Below are positions 29,043-39,664 of a stretch of 42,397 nucleotides of DNA, piece by piece. Position 1 is the first letter of the stretch; every line of letters starts with the position of its first letter. Source of the stretch: Bremia lactucae (Eukaryota > Oomycota > Peronosporomycetes > Peronosporales > Peronosporaceae); NCBI RefSeq assembly GCF_004359215.1, contig NC_090624.1:1256326-1298722 (forward strand), read 5' to 3'. The position numbers and the translations under genes were made by a program. The notes below the pieces were generated by a model. That model ran no database searches and was not told the DNA's origin. It was given only the letters and a program-made list of their open reading frames with translations.

Positions 29043-29720
29043 TACTATCTGCAAGGTTTAATATTTCATTATTGAATTTTGTTCCACTGATTTTTCCATA
29101 ATCTGTACAATATAAGATATCATTGAAAGTGACCACCGATCCGCTCTTCAATCAATAAGTATCCATATTTGAATTAAGTAAGAATCTAGGTGATATAGGT
29201 GCAACTAGCAAGCTTTTTTTATAGTGCGAACGGTAAAGCTGTCTAAGTCTTTCAACAAAAATCCGGCATAAATTAGTTAAAGGTGCCTTGTGTACGGAAT
29301 AGTTTAGTAAAAGATAGTGCAGAGGTCTGTTCAAATGCTGTCTAAAATGAAAAGAAGGAGTGACGCGAACCAGATATGCCATGAAAGGATGGTGAAATGC
29401 ATTTGAAAAGAATGCAGACCGATGATTCTGGAGCCGGGTGATTTGAAAACATACTTGAAACTTGAAAGTAAAATGATGCAAGAAGTCAATTGCTGACAAT
29501 AAGATGTCAAACCGAGCGTTATAGCGCTTACCGCAGTATGTCAACTGTTCAGAGCGATAAATTCTATCCATTAATAGACAAAGAATCGACTTAAAAAGTC
29601 TGAGACATGTAACTTTCCCGGTGGTGCCACTTAAAACAATTCCAAAGATAAATGAAGTAAGTACGCGTGTAATGGAACACACATCAATTGGAGAACCGTT
29701 GTTGTGGTACATTAACTTTA
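29043..29720 (-). CDS. Unrecognised 186-codon ORF between two A-type LTRs
   Basis: 29152-29712 on the minus strand is open for 186 codons in moderately AT-rich DNA, unusual for this decayed window. The product begins MYHNNGSPIDVCSITRVLTS, is rich in Leu, Phe, Arg and His, has a hydrophobic stretch at about residues 14-32, and has no motif I know. The plus strand in the same place has frequent stops. It could be a captured gene fragment, an unrelated insertion, or a chance ORF. No LTR-element motif is seen in it. The left 110 bases (29043-29151) hold nothing recognisable. Confidence 0.3.
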
Positions 29721-30133
29721 TGTGTAAAATACCCTTTTATCTTATTCTGAAATAGTAACTTACTTGAATTCCATTTATTATGGGTAACAAATGTGGTCGC
29801 CGCCAGATATAAATTTGGCGGCCGGAATCAATTTTTAATTAACTAGGATAATATTTAGATTTAAATGCTGACATAAAGTACAGTTCTTCTTTTGATCTTA
29901 AAGGGTTTAGTGCCTTCCTAAAGCTTGCGCATTGATCTGTAGGAGATAGAAGCCTTTGGGCACTAGTTGCCACTTGGTTCTACGAACTCCTATATCCCTT
30001 GAACTAGAATTATATTAAGCTTACACGCTTGTAAGATTCCCTGAGTTGTTAAACCTACTAATTCTATAAAATTGAGAGACTTTCTGAGTCTAAAGTCTTC
30101 CTTTGACTTTAGGAGCGAGGTAGCTCCGCTACA
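29721..30133 (+). repeat. 5' LTR of A2
   Basis: TGTGTAAAATACCC to CCGCTACA, 413 bp. It aligns along its whole length with the A1 LTR, sharing GCCGCCAGATATAAATTTGG, TTTGATCTTAAAG, TTGATCTGTAGGAGATAGA, GGGCACTAGTTGCCACTTGG and GAGCGAGGTAGCTCCGCTAC. Confidence 0.83.
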
Positions 30134-30135
30134 CC

Positions 30136-30150
30136 TGGTAGTACTCTTAG
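30136..30150 (+). promoter_or_regulatory. Primer binding site of A2
   Basis: TGGTAGTACTCTTAG lies two bases after the LTR terminus TACA. It differs from the A1 site (TGGTAGCACTCGTAG) by two changes. Confidence 0.6.
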
Positions 30151-30191
30151 TCAATCTACGCCTGAGTCTTTGTAAGACAACCTTCACTGTA

Positions 30192-31209
30192 ATGGAAGAG
30201 TTTCCAGAGCTTTCAAAGGCGCAACGCGCATCTCATGACAAGCTCAAAAATGCATTAGGGCTTAAACATGTAGAGTTCATTATATCCGAGGAAAAAGAGG
30301 TCCTGCATACAAGTCTTGAAGCCTTCATGCGATATAAATCCTCCCTGGTAGGCCAGATACATCTCTGTGCCTGATTCTGAGCCGATTGCTCGCCCTCTAG
30401 TCGTCAATGCAAAGACATTTAAGGGGCAAGAGGGAGAAAATCTCCTTTCTTGGATTAAGCAGATGGATATGTTCATTGCCTCCGCCTTGATCTTAAAATA
30501 ACGACAAAAGGTGTTATGGCCATTAACAAACTCGGTGGTAGAGCCATTGAGTGGGCATTATTGTGCACCACGTCCATAAACGACGCTTTTCCCTCATGTG
30601 ATTCGCTGAAACAGCAAACGACCAGCATGTTTGCACCGCCTGATCAGGCTTATCGCTAACAAGCACGGCTCCTAGTGACTCAAAAGGGTAAACGAACTCT
30701 AGAGGACTTTGTCGAGGAGTTAAGGACCTCATTGCATCTATGCATCAAGACCCGGTGCGAAACAATTGTCGTATCAGTTTTTATGTGGGGTCTTAATGAG
30801 GTCGTTGCCCGGACGGGATTATTCCGGTCTCATCCTGCTACTTTCGAAGAGGCAGTTGCCATAGCGCTACGCGATGAGTTCGATTTTAAGTCGGCTTGTG
30901 TCAGCACGCCTGTTTACCGATCAAGCTTCGAGCACATGTGTACCGTCTAATAGAACAGAACCCATGAATATATGCCTCGTCGAGGAAGAAGAAGAGGCTT
31001 TTCAAGCTGTGGAACATAATAAGAAAATCCGTAGATGTTATATGTGCGGAAGCACGAAACGTTTTCGTCCGGCCTACCCCTACGAAACACGTGTATATCT
31101 CGAAAGAGCACCGATTCCGACCTATACCAGAAATTTGATACGAGGCACGAAAACGTCGATACCAAGTAGGTGCGGGGCGCCCTACTGTGGAAGACCTAGG
31201 CTCTGTTGA
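30192..31209 (+). pseudogene. Gag (A2)
   Basis: Start ATG at 30192 (MEEFPELSKAQRASHDKLKN), as in A1. The first frame ends in TGA at 30374. Further pieces are NKLGGRAIEWALLCTTSIND, DSLKQQTTSMFAPPDQAYR, 30675-30950 (KGKRTLEDFVEELRTS, WGLNEVVARTGLFRSHPATF, EEAVAIALRDEFDFKSACVS) and 30874-31209. The zinc knuckle has decayed to CYMCGSTKRFRPAY: His is Arg and the last Cys is Tyr, while A1 keeps all four ligands. Confidence 0.85.
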
Positions 31210-31729
31210 GCCTGTAGGAGATGATTGTAAACAGGACATAGCCGCAATTAGCTCGGTGCGTAATGGCACGGGGCGTGAGTACAAGCCGAGCTTGTTATTT
31301 CATCTAGCGACTGTGAAGGGCTTTGATAAGCCATTGTCAATTTTAATTGACTCAGGGGCGTCTTGCAATTATGCTTGATCAACAATACATTGAGGCCCTT
31401 AAAGCGCATGAATCTGATACAATCACTGTTAGCTTAGCAAATGGGACTCGTGCACTGTTCCTCCAGTTCCTTTAAGCTTAGGCAAAAGGTTCTGGACTTT
31501 GACATTATGAAATGCTGTCTCGTTCTTGATTTGGATTCGATATATAATCTCATCTTTGGTATGACCTGGCTTGGACGCCATGAGTTATGAATCTATTGGA
31601 GGTCTAAGACCTTAGGCACCACGCGTAATGTTGTTAGCAAAGCTTTAAAGAGTTATAAACCCACCTTTGCTAGGCAACAAAAGCGCTATTGGCGCGGATA
31701 ACTTACTGAGTCTGTCAGTGCTTTAGATT
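31187..31729 (+). pseudogene. Aspartic protease (A2)
   Basis: 31187-31378 contains ATVKGFDKPLSILIDSGASC followed by NYA, with the D-S-G-A active-site loop intact, then a stop. Later pieces (VSFLIWIRYIISSLV, with off-frame remnants of the flap end) reach to about 31700. More decayed than A1 after the active site. Confidence 0.78.
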
Positions 31730-32311
31730 TGAGAATGTCTGAGATAATTAACTCCAATGTTGTAAACATTAATTCTGAGCTCGACTCAGAAAAAGGGGGT
31801 GGAACGGCACGTACTCTGTCGAGTGACACTCGTTGTAATAACGATTCACTGAATGCTGAAAGCATTGTTGGCCTAAGGCCGAATCATCAAGGGTGCAATA
31901 TCCCTATAATACGTGGAGTACACGAATAAGTCCACCAAGTGTGGTCGGCCGAGGTGGCACCATGCTGAGTGTCAATAGTGACACTATTCGCGGTTCGCCA
32001 GGACCTCAAGGGTGCAATACTCCTGAGATACGTGAAGTGGCACGTCTACGTCCAGCGAGTGTGGTAGGCCGAGGTACCACCATACTGAGTGTCATTAGTG
32101 ACACTTTTGGCAGTTCGCCGGAGCATTTCGGGTCAAACCCTTTCATTGCACGTGAAGTAACACGTAAACGTTCGCTGGACAAGGAAATTGAGTCATCTAA
32201 CGCCTTGTCGGATGTCGACTAAGACACCATGTCTGGTACTGAGCCATTACAAGCTGGAAAATTTGGGGACGTGATTGTCCCGGCCTCTGAGAGGCGTCTT
32301 GTCTCTACGCC
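31730..32311 (+). pseudogene. Protease-RT linker (A2) with 120-bp repeats
   Basis: Readable pieces are 31729-31929 (SELDSEKGGGTARTLSSDTR, CNNDSLNAESIVGLRP) and 31893-32222 (PPSVVGRGGTMLSVNSDTIR, ASVVGRGTTILSVISDTFGS, FIAREVTRKRSLDKEIESSN). It ends abruptly in GTCTCTACGCCAGGA at the junction with the B3 LTR. Confidence 0.75.
31886..32150 (+). repeat. 120-bp in-frame tandem repeat in linker
   Basis: Unit starts at about 31886, 32006 and 32126 (TCAAGGGTGCAAT, TCAAGGGTGCAAT, TTTCGGGTCAAAC), with the third unit partial. Each unit contains GTGTGGTxGGCCGAGGT and GAGTGTCAxTAGTGACAC. The period is 40 codons, so the frame is kept. A1 has one fewer unit. Confidence 0.8.
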
Positions 32312-32629
32312 AGGAAGTCTTCTCTTTTATAACACTTGCTTTATAGAGGGTTAAAGTAAGCTGTATTTAATATGGTTAAGTTCTTCTTGTCTATCACTCA
32401 ATACAAACTTTATTATAATCTAATACAAACATGTAATTAAATCTTATCAGTATTTCTCTTTACGCGCGTCCAGCGCTAACTGGACCGCAGAGCAAGTAGA
32501 TATAAAGGTCTATATCTACCAATGGATAAGCTTTTAGAATATTACCATGTAACGTAATATTCTCCAAATATTATCTACCGTTTAGATAATATTTTAACTA
32601 ACAGCCTTAAGTGTTAATTTCATGTTACA
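32312..32629 (-). repeat. 3' LTR of B3, truncated
   Basis: It begins AGGAAGTCTTCTCTTTTATA at the break with A2, and follows the B2 LTR from about 21213 to 21545, ending ATGTTACA. The TGTAACGGGG end with its hairpins is missing, and the ACACCCCG before the terminus is also deleted relative to B2. Confidence 0.75.
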
Positions 32630-32754
32630 TCCCCCCTCCCTTTAACGACAATCAATCTGACTGTCATTGGGTAGAGTGGTCACTATATGACCACTTTATT
32701 AAAAAAGATTTTTATTGGTCAAAACCATCATTTTTATTTGATCGCATGGTTAAC

Positions 32755-34407
32755 AAGTCCATGCGGTATGCGAATAGTGCGGCGCCTTCGGCTGCGGTTC
32801 ATGCAGCCGCGGGCGACGCATTATTGTCCCTTGCGGAAGCGTTCCGTCTGCCGTAGTATCATCTCCTCCCGCAACACTAGATGTTGCGGATGCACGTTGT
32901 AATTCGCCACGTGATTACAACCCCTCTTTGGGGGTCGACCACGAATGCGAGTCGGACGAAATGGCCGTCTCGGGGATAACAGAACAGTCGCCCAATCATC
33001 GTTAGGCGTCTGACTATGAGCCTTCGAATGAGGGGGCTCAATCGTATAGACGTGCTTATAGCGTTTGCTATAGCATGATTGGTTCCGACGATGAGGATGA
33101 TTCCTCATCGCCAGCACCGTCTACCGTGCCGTCACCCGCACATATTCCTGTCGTGGTGATGACGATGGCGTAAGCCATCGTAATAACAGTTCTTGTGGTA
33201 CCCCTGCTTCAGTGGATACCACTCAGGGGATCGTAGACAATAAAATGTCTCGTTTTGCCCTGGAAGAAGCCGTGGCTTTTGCTTGAACGGCTAGTCAATA
33301 GCTTGTCTGGAGAGACTGCCCCTCACAATAAATATCCCTTATTTATTGCGACAAAGCTACATGGCCTTGATCCCAGCGCGAAGAACTTTCGCGCTGAAGA
33401 AGATTTTTTTATGATTTTCTTAAGCATCGATGGTACAGTGGCATCAACAAGCGAGATAAAAATTCGTTGATGCAAGCCTGGAACGCGTTTATCCGCAATG
33501 TCAAAGGCATTGGACGCGAAGCCTGGCTTTAAAGGCTTAACGCGATTCGCGTTATTTTTGGAAAACGAACTCTAACCGGTGCAATGTATTAATTGCATCG
33601 GTCGTCTCGTGAGGCAGGACTTCCATGCCTCACTTGGGGTGATTTCTTGTCCGTGTTTTGTTGACAACACGAAGCAAGTAAAAAAGTAAAAGGGGATGTG
33701 TATTCCCTATCGTCGCCCTGGGGATCGGCTCGCATCTCTATCGAGATGCGCGATACGATAGACGTTGAGCAATCGATTTACATGCGCCAGGAGCGCGTGT
33801 TCTCCGATGGACCTTCTGATCTATCGGACGGGTCTCGTCATACTGACGGACGAGGCCCTGGGAACGAGGCTCCCAGCTGTCATGCGAAGGAGATAACCCG
33901 TATGCTGCTCCTTCACATCATAATGATCTTGAATACGTTCCAAAAGGAAACGTTGACCACCGTGGGAACCCACCGATAGTTGTGGCGGAGGAGGGTACAT
34001 TAGATCCGACCAATATGTCGGACATAGAGTCGAAGATCGACAAACTCGACAACTTCCTCCATAATTTAGAGGAGGGTCTTAAGTCTTAATCAGGGGCGAG
34101 GTAAGCGTCGCTCGTTGGAGAAGACGGTGCTGGCTCACGATATCGAACGGTCTTTCAACCGTTCGAAGAGAGCGTTTTCCATGTTCGAGTGGGAACGGAA
34201 ATATCACACTCTTCGTGTGAGCTTTCGTCAGCTCATCGCGGTTTTGAGAATCTTCAGGCCCGGCATGAAAATCTTCATATACAACATGACAATCTGGTTT
34301 GTGACCACAAAATTCTCTGAGGGATTTTTGAAAAGGGTGGTCAGATCCGTGCTCGGAAAAAACCGCGTAATGCTGGTACGGGCGGAGCCGACCTACGTAA
34401 AACGTAG
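32755..34407 (+). pseudogene. Antisense coiled-coil gene of B3
   Basis: Segments parallel B2 in order: MRYANSAAPSAAVHAAAGDA, LLSLAEAF (32755-32856); GVDHECESDEMAVS, DYEPSNEGAQSYRRAYSV and DDEDDSSSPAPSTVPS (32930-33150); TAPHNKYPLFIATKLHGLDP (33255-33470); KHRWYSGINKRDKNSLMQAW, NAFIRNVKGIGREAWL with a stop after it (33424-33530); ISIEMRDTIDVEQS (33740-33780); SDIESKIDKLDNFLHNLEEG (34018-34080); the ERxFNRSK...FEWERKYHTLR coil (34140-34230); and the tail RKKPRNAGTGGADLRKT, TAG at 34405-34407. Frames are broken several times. The function is unknown. Confidence 0.55.
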
Positions 34408-34738
34408 GATGCGTTCGCATCCTACGTGGCAATTCTATTGTGTACGCATTGCCTCTGCGATGCAGTACATGGAAAGGCCCAATGACCTTGGGTAGTAATT
34501 TACTGCTACCCACATTAGTGACTACACGCTTAGGTAAGTTTACCGTAGAGAGTAGTAATAGGTCATTTATTTCAAATGAAAGAACGTTTGCTGATCCCTG
34601 TTTGTCTGCGTTCCGTTTCTGACGGTCCACTGCGTAAGCAATGGAATCCTGTACGAAACGGATTACTGATTCTCGAGTCAGGAGAAATTCCTCTGCTGAC
34701 TCATTTGTTTTGTCCTTTTCAGTGCGCTTTGCGCGCAT
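34079..34738 (-). pseudogene. Integrase C-terminus and linker (B3)
   Basis: A 219-codon open frame: MRAKRTEKDKTNESAEEFLL, the helical DSIAYAVDRQKRNADKQGS, then VVTNVGSSKLLPKVIGPFHV, LHRRGNAYTIELPRRMRTHP, TFYVGRLRPYQHYAVFSEHG and an acidic linker. This is the GPY/F-like module. The chromodomain would follow leftwards (about 33900-34050), where only PPP-type and short residual matches remain. The antisense coil is read on the opposite strand. Confidence 0.85.
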
Positions 34739-34801
34739 TGCCAGAGAGTTTTCTCATCTTCGATGTCGATTGCATCGACATCGACATTATTCGCGTCGTT
34801 G

Positions 34802-35378
34802 TTAACTTCGACGCGTGATGAGCATGAGCCAGAAATGATTTTGCACGTGCGAGCCAATCCCCCTTAAACTACAGGATCTTTCTAATTGGATGGGTATCCG
34901 TGGATGGCGTAAGCCATTCACGAAGAACGGTGTATGCCTTGTAGACGCATGCACAGAACTATTGTTGGCGAATTCGGCCATCGGTAAAAACTCGCTCCAA
35001 TTCAGATACGATTGGACGTAACCTCGAAGTATCTCTTCGAGGACGCGATTTACGCGTTCCGTCTGACCATCTGTCTCTGGATGATCAGAAGTTGACACGT
35101 CAGCCGTGTTCAGAGAGAACTGAACACGGATTGCCAAAACTCCGCCATAAACCGTGGATCTTTTATATGAGACCAGTATACGGGGTAACCCATGGAGTTT
35201 GAATACCGTGTCGATAAAGACACGGGCACAGCCCGGAGCCGTGATCGACTCTGGTACTGCAACAAGATGTACCATGTACCATCTTGCTGAATCTATCTAC
35301 AAAATAAGGATTCCATTGTTTTTGTGATCGTCTTCGGGAAATCCGAAGACGAAGTCCATAGATACGGACTGCCAGCAC
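34802..35378 (-). pseudogene. Integrase core (B3)
   Basis: 34802-35275 reads MVHLVAVPESITAPGCARVF, IDTVFKLHGLPRILVSYKRS, then SDHPETDGQTERVNRVLEEI and FANNSSVHASTRHTPFFVNG. The third acidic residue (TER) is intact, but the second block reads VSYKRSTVYGG where VSDRDPRFTGG is expected, so Asp is replaced by Tyr. The frame also slips just after the first Asp, at 35297. Confidence 0.88.
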
Positions 35379-35989
35379 TCGGCCGGAAGTGGAAAAGGTT
35401 GAAGAGGTGCTTGAGACGAAGGGCTAGGCTTCACCCGTTGACACACCTCGCAATCACGATTGTATTTGCGCATCAACTGATGTTGGCGGAACCAGAACAA
35501 GTGGCGACTTACTTTGGGATAAGATTTCTCACGTCCACGATGCCCACTTGTTGGTGCATCGTGACACTCATACATGATGCGCAAGCGCGAATTATTGTGA
35601 GTTGGGACGACAATACGTGGGGTGTCGCCGGCAACAGCTGTGTAGTACAATAAGCCGTTGCGTGTTGTGTATCGATCGGACGACGATCGATACAAAGCCG
35701 GTAAATCTTTAAAATATTTATCGGATGGATTCATCAGATGATCCATTAAACGCAGAAGGTCCTTATCTTCTGCGTAGGCTTTCTTTATGTTATCAATTAA
35801 GGTTGATGATGGAACACTTGAAATGAGTGTTGCAACAGTGAGATTATTTTTACTGTTGGAAAGCGCAGCCGGCTCATAATCGGGTCGGCGTAGTAACGCA
35901 TCAGCGACGACATTAAGTCGTCGTGGTTTATACTCCACGAAGAAATTATACTCCGCGAAGAAGGATAGCCACCTCGCCATTCTGTGCAA
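35297..35989 (-). pseudogene. RNase H end and integrase N-terminus (B3)
   Basis: 230 codons with the same protein as 24209-24901: RNase H end LNVVADALLRRPDYEP, zinc finger HDAPTSGHRGREK...CEVC, first catalytic Asp in SMDFVFGFP. It is part of the identical tract shared with B2. The other strand's 109-codon ORF here is a shadow. Confidence 0.9.
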
Positions 35990-36291
35990 GAGGTGTGGGC
36001 TGTTTGCGACCGTGCGTAATGACGCATGGTCCGTATATACGATGGACGTTCTATCTCCGAGGAGATAGACTTATAAATTCACCCAGTGATTTTCATAGCA
36101 ACGAGTCTCTTGTCATGCACTGGGTACTTGCGTTCAGCTCGTTGCAGCTGACGCGATTGGTACCGGACGACGCGCTCCGCACCGTCTATATCGAATTGCA
36201 TTAACGCACAGCCGATTGCGAAATCGCTGGCGTCACAGACCACATGGAATGGTCTGTTTTGATCTGCAATCGCCAAGATGGGCGACTGCAT
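35990..36291 (-). pseudogene. RNase H N-terminal part (B3)
   Basis: 36079-36291 repeats FHVVCDASDFAIGCALMQFD and the HDKRLVA lesion of B2, followed by the same frame slip to 35797-36027. Sharing of lesions shows that the two tracts parted after the gene had died, or were homogenised later. Confidence 0.85.
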
Positions 36292-37190
36292 CTAGCTTTG
36301 CTTGATACCTTCACAGGAACGCTGACAATCAGCGTTCCTTAACCATTTATCGTCTTTTTTCAAGATACGAGAGAGATAAACTGTCATCTCGGCATAATTG
36401 CGTGAGAACTTGTGCAAGTACGCCGCTAGCCCAAGCAACTTCCGAAGTCCCTTGACATCGACTGGAACTGGTCAGTCGGTAATTGCCTTAGTCTTTCGGG
36501 ATCAGGGCGCACGCCTTGTTTACCGACGATGCACCCAAGAAGTGGTATTTCGCTTGCAGCGAACATACACTTCTTGAGATTTGCGTACAATTAATGTTTT
36601 CGCATAAGTGTAAGAACCTGACGAACGTGAGCTTTCTGAACTTTCACGTCCGTCTTTCCGTTCATGGCTCGGCTATGGACGAATAGATCGTCAAAATTAC
36701 TAGGTGCGAATTCTCGCACAAATCTCAACAGATTCATTACACATATGTTGAATGTTATAGGGGCATTACTAAGCCCTTGTGGCATTACTAGCCATTCTCA
36801 GAGTATTCCACTGGGATTGCTCACTGCTATGAACGGGAAGTCTCGTTCACGCATAAGGATCTGATGAAATCCATCCATCAGATCCATAGACGAAAAGATG
36901 GTACTCTTAGACACATCATATATATTTACGTCGTTCCGAGGTATCGGCGTTTGAGCCGGTACCGTTGCTGTATTCTGATTGTTGAATGGGGTCACTATCT
37001 TCCACCCTCCTGTGGCCTTTCGCACACAGAAAGCCGGTGAGCTATTTGGGGTGGTCCACCCCTTTACATGGCCATTTCTAATCGATCAATAAATTATTTA
37101 GCGATCGCAAGTACTTGCGATCACTGCTTCATGACGCAGTTCTTCGAGCCTGGTTTGAGCTCGATTCCATGTCGAGTGCATTTATTCTTA
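36292..37190 (-). pseudogene. Reverse transcriptase (B3)
   Basis: 36798-37025 reads MRKATGGWKIVTPFNNQNTA, TVPAQTPIPRNDVNIYD, STIFSSMDLMDGFHQILMRE. 36591-36785 reads MPQGLSNAPITFNICVMNLL, EFAPSNFDDLFVHSRAMNGK. The catalytic FDD is kept, with Asn where Tyr usually stands. The thumb (36360-36590) falls in the tract shared with B2. A stop separates the two main pieces. Confidence 0.88.
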
Positions 37191-37814
37191 GGAAAACCGC
37201 ATGTTGATAAAATACTGCGGACGTTGTGAAATACTACATCGACGCTCTGTCGGAGCTGGAGCAAAGGTGGATTATAGACGGTTGTGTATTGTTTGGATAA
37301 TTTTCGGATTATTCATTGATGTAACAACTTTAGGGAATCTATCCCTGAATTCAATCGAATTCTCGTATAAAGATTTTCTCTTAAGTGACTCCCAGGATTG
37401 AGTAGTATATCTCTCAATCCGAGTCTTGACATCGAGGACACTTTCGTCCATCGATAAGCTGCTGAGAACCCGTTTGTTCTCAGCAAGCATTACCGCTGAC
37501 CGAAGATCGGTTACGTATTCGTCCTCTGTGATGAGTACGCAGATGCATAATTATGTCACGACGCAGATTTCTCAAGAACCGTTTAAATGCTAGGGTTAGT
37601 AACTGAGTTTTCTCCGAAGTTAACTTAGGAGGCGCATACAGATCAAGAGTATAAGCGCCTACTCTTGATCCGTCATTAATTAAGACATTCAATGTCTCAG
37701 TTTTTTCTTGGGATTTATCCACAGGCTGCCGAGGGATTAATACCTCGGGACGCTGGACTCTTGTCACTTAGGCATGAGCTGTTTGAGTAGATTTCTCCTC
37801 AAGTACCTGGGGGC
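37191..37814 (-). pseudogene. Protease-RT linker (B3)
   Basis: 37480-37767 (RPEVLIPRQPVDKSQEKTET, LNVLINDGSRVGAYTLDLYA, PPKLTSEKTQLLTLAFKRFL) and 37272-37490 (MLAENKRVLSSLSMDESVLD, VKTRIERYTTQSWESLKRK). It is the best-preserved version of this linker. The interval 37191-37271 leads to the RT and is degraded. Confidence 0.7.
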
Positions 37815-38600
37815 TTATTCCTTAACGTCTTCGACTGTGATAGTGCAATCACAGTCGGGTCCTCTACGGCGATTCTCTACTCGTCCTAGGATCATCGTGT
37901 TGTCCCTTTTAAACAACCGGTATTTTCCTTGGATGTCGCTAGCTAGGCGTACATTCATGTCTGAATCCACTCGACTTATTCGAGTGGTGGCCCTTCGGCG
38001 CTGCCTGTGCATTCGCTCAGCCGCCGGCAGCTGACTCTACAGTGTGATTAGTAATCACACTGTGATCTTGTGCAGTCGTACTAACGACCGTACCACAAGT
38101 GAGACCATCGCACTCACTCGTAGTACTTGTGGACGCTCCAAGACGTTCATCAGATAGCCATCTGATGAACAAGTAGCAGGCATCTTTATTGATCGATGCT
38201 GCGAGCTGAATCTTAACTCACATTTTCTAATCCAAGGCAAACCTAGGATGACATGAAATTTACCATTCAAATCCAGTACGATGAAATCATCATCATACTG
38301 TAAATCTTTTCACGTGTAGTAATCTCACAACGCGTTTCATCACTGTTATCGATGCGCCTGTCGCTAGACGCACCGTCAATCTCGTTGGAGGAATGCCGCG
38401 CTCAACCTATCTGAGGCCGACGACTTTCTAGCGACTGGCGACGAATAAAGTTATTCGATGCCCCACAGTCCACTAGGGCTTTAAAGGACAAATCATTTGT
38501 CACCTTTAAACTCAAGGTGGTGAGGGATACCTCATCGCCAGGTGCAGAGATACATGATGGTAGTGTGTCTGGAGCAACTTTCGTCAAGAGATTGCAAATT
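37815..38600 (-). pseudogene. Aspartic protease (B3)
   Basis: 38402-38587 contains LSFKALVDCGASNNFIRRQS, with D-C-G-A as in B1. 38055-38270 contains NGKFHVILGLPWIRKCELRF, the second half with an intact ILG. 37815-38012 continues towards the linker. Frames change between these pieces. Confidence 0.8.
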
Positions 38601-38636
38601 CTCGTGAGGTTGCTGGGTCAGTAGGGCGTTGCGGCC

Positions 38637-39664
38637 CTACTGACCCCGACCGTTTTTTTGGCGGTCCACCTCGCTGTTGCGATTTTGCATAACGTCGGAC
38701 CCTAGACCGTTGCCCTTTTTGACATTCGGTCCATAATTGCGTTCAGTTCCTCTCGGTATTGTTTGTGAGGCACTACGTTCATGAGCGTAGTTACCTGACT
38801 TTTGACTGCGATTGCATTTCTGCAATCGCTTATTGTTCGAAAAGCAAGGTCTCTCGCTTTCAACATAAGCGAGGTCTATAGGTTCTGGACCTCAAAGCTC
38901 GTGTTGTCTTGGAGGACGATACGATGACAAACTAGCTTGAGCCTGTCTCAAGCTAAAGTCCTCCTGTTCCGCAACAGATATTGCTTCTTGAAGCGTATCC
39001 AGTACCAAGCGGAACACGTGAGTCTTTACGGTACCATCCGTCAGACCTTGCATGAACACCTTAAACAACGTGTGTTCATGAACTGGCTTGTTCGTGATAC
39101 AACTTGCTAAGAGTCGTATGTGCTGGGCATAAGCGTGAACATCACGCTTGCCTTGCTTGAGTTTCAAAATTTCTGTTCGAGCTCTGTACTCAGCTATAGG
39201 CGGTTCAAACTTCTGTTTGAGCCGGCCTTTAAAAGCCTCTAGCGAGCCAAAATACATATGGGTGCGCAACTTGAGGCCTAGTGCTCAAGTTTTGGCACGA
39301 CCTGATATATTCGATTGAGCAAATGCGACTTGCATTTGCTAGCCGACGATGTGACGAGCCTTAATGACGTCAAATTCGACGAATCACCTTAAAAGGGAGT
39401 CCTCTTCGACTCCCTATACATAGAGATGTCTATCTTTAAGGTTCCCGGACGACGCGTATGCGTCATCCCAGGTACAGGGGTCTGTACCTGTTGTAACCTC
39501 AACAGTTCTGCCTGTTGAGAGCCTTGCTGATTCAGCAAGGCTACCTTCTCCTTCATCTCGTCAAGTTCATCTTGTATGAACTTGACGATGGCTGAATGGA
39601 GGCCATCTCTGTCCAAATTGGACAGCATCGCCAAGATGGCATCGTTTCCTACGGCCGAACTCAT
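38637..39664 (-). pseudogene. Gag (B3)
   Basis: 39664-39389 is the N-terminal part, MSSAVGNDAILAMLSNLDRD, FIQDELDEMKEKVALLNQQG, SQQAELLRLQQVQTPVPG (a helix-rich matrix-like segment). 39269-38892 is the capsid-like core, FGSLEAFKGRLKQKFEPPIA, HAYAQHIRLLASCITNKPVH, LTDGTVKTHVFRLVLDTLQE. 38825-38637 is the nucleocapsid region, where the knuckle has decayed to CNRSQKSGNYAHER. The reading upstream of 39664 (SDIERSAVER) suggests that the true start is further right, near or in the gap. Confidence 0.83.

Larger units (their letters stand above)
29721..32311 (+). mobile_element. Ty3/gypsy element A2, 5' part only
   Basis: A plus-strand copy of the A family: LTR, primer site, gag, protease and linker. 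It stops at about 32311 inside the linker, where a B-type LTR begins. RT and everything after it are missing. Confidence 0.85.
35201..36631 (-). repeat. 1431-bp tract duplicated at 24113-25543
   Basis: Partner of the tract in B2, covering the integrase N-terminus, RNase H and RT thumb. The boundaries are abrupt on both sides and lie inside coding DNA, not at LTRs. Confidence 0.93.
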
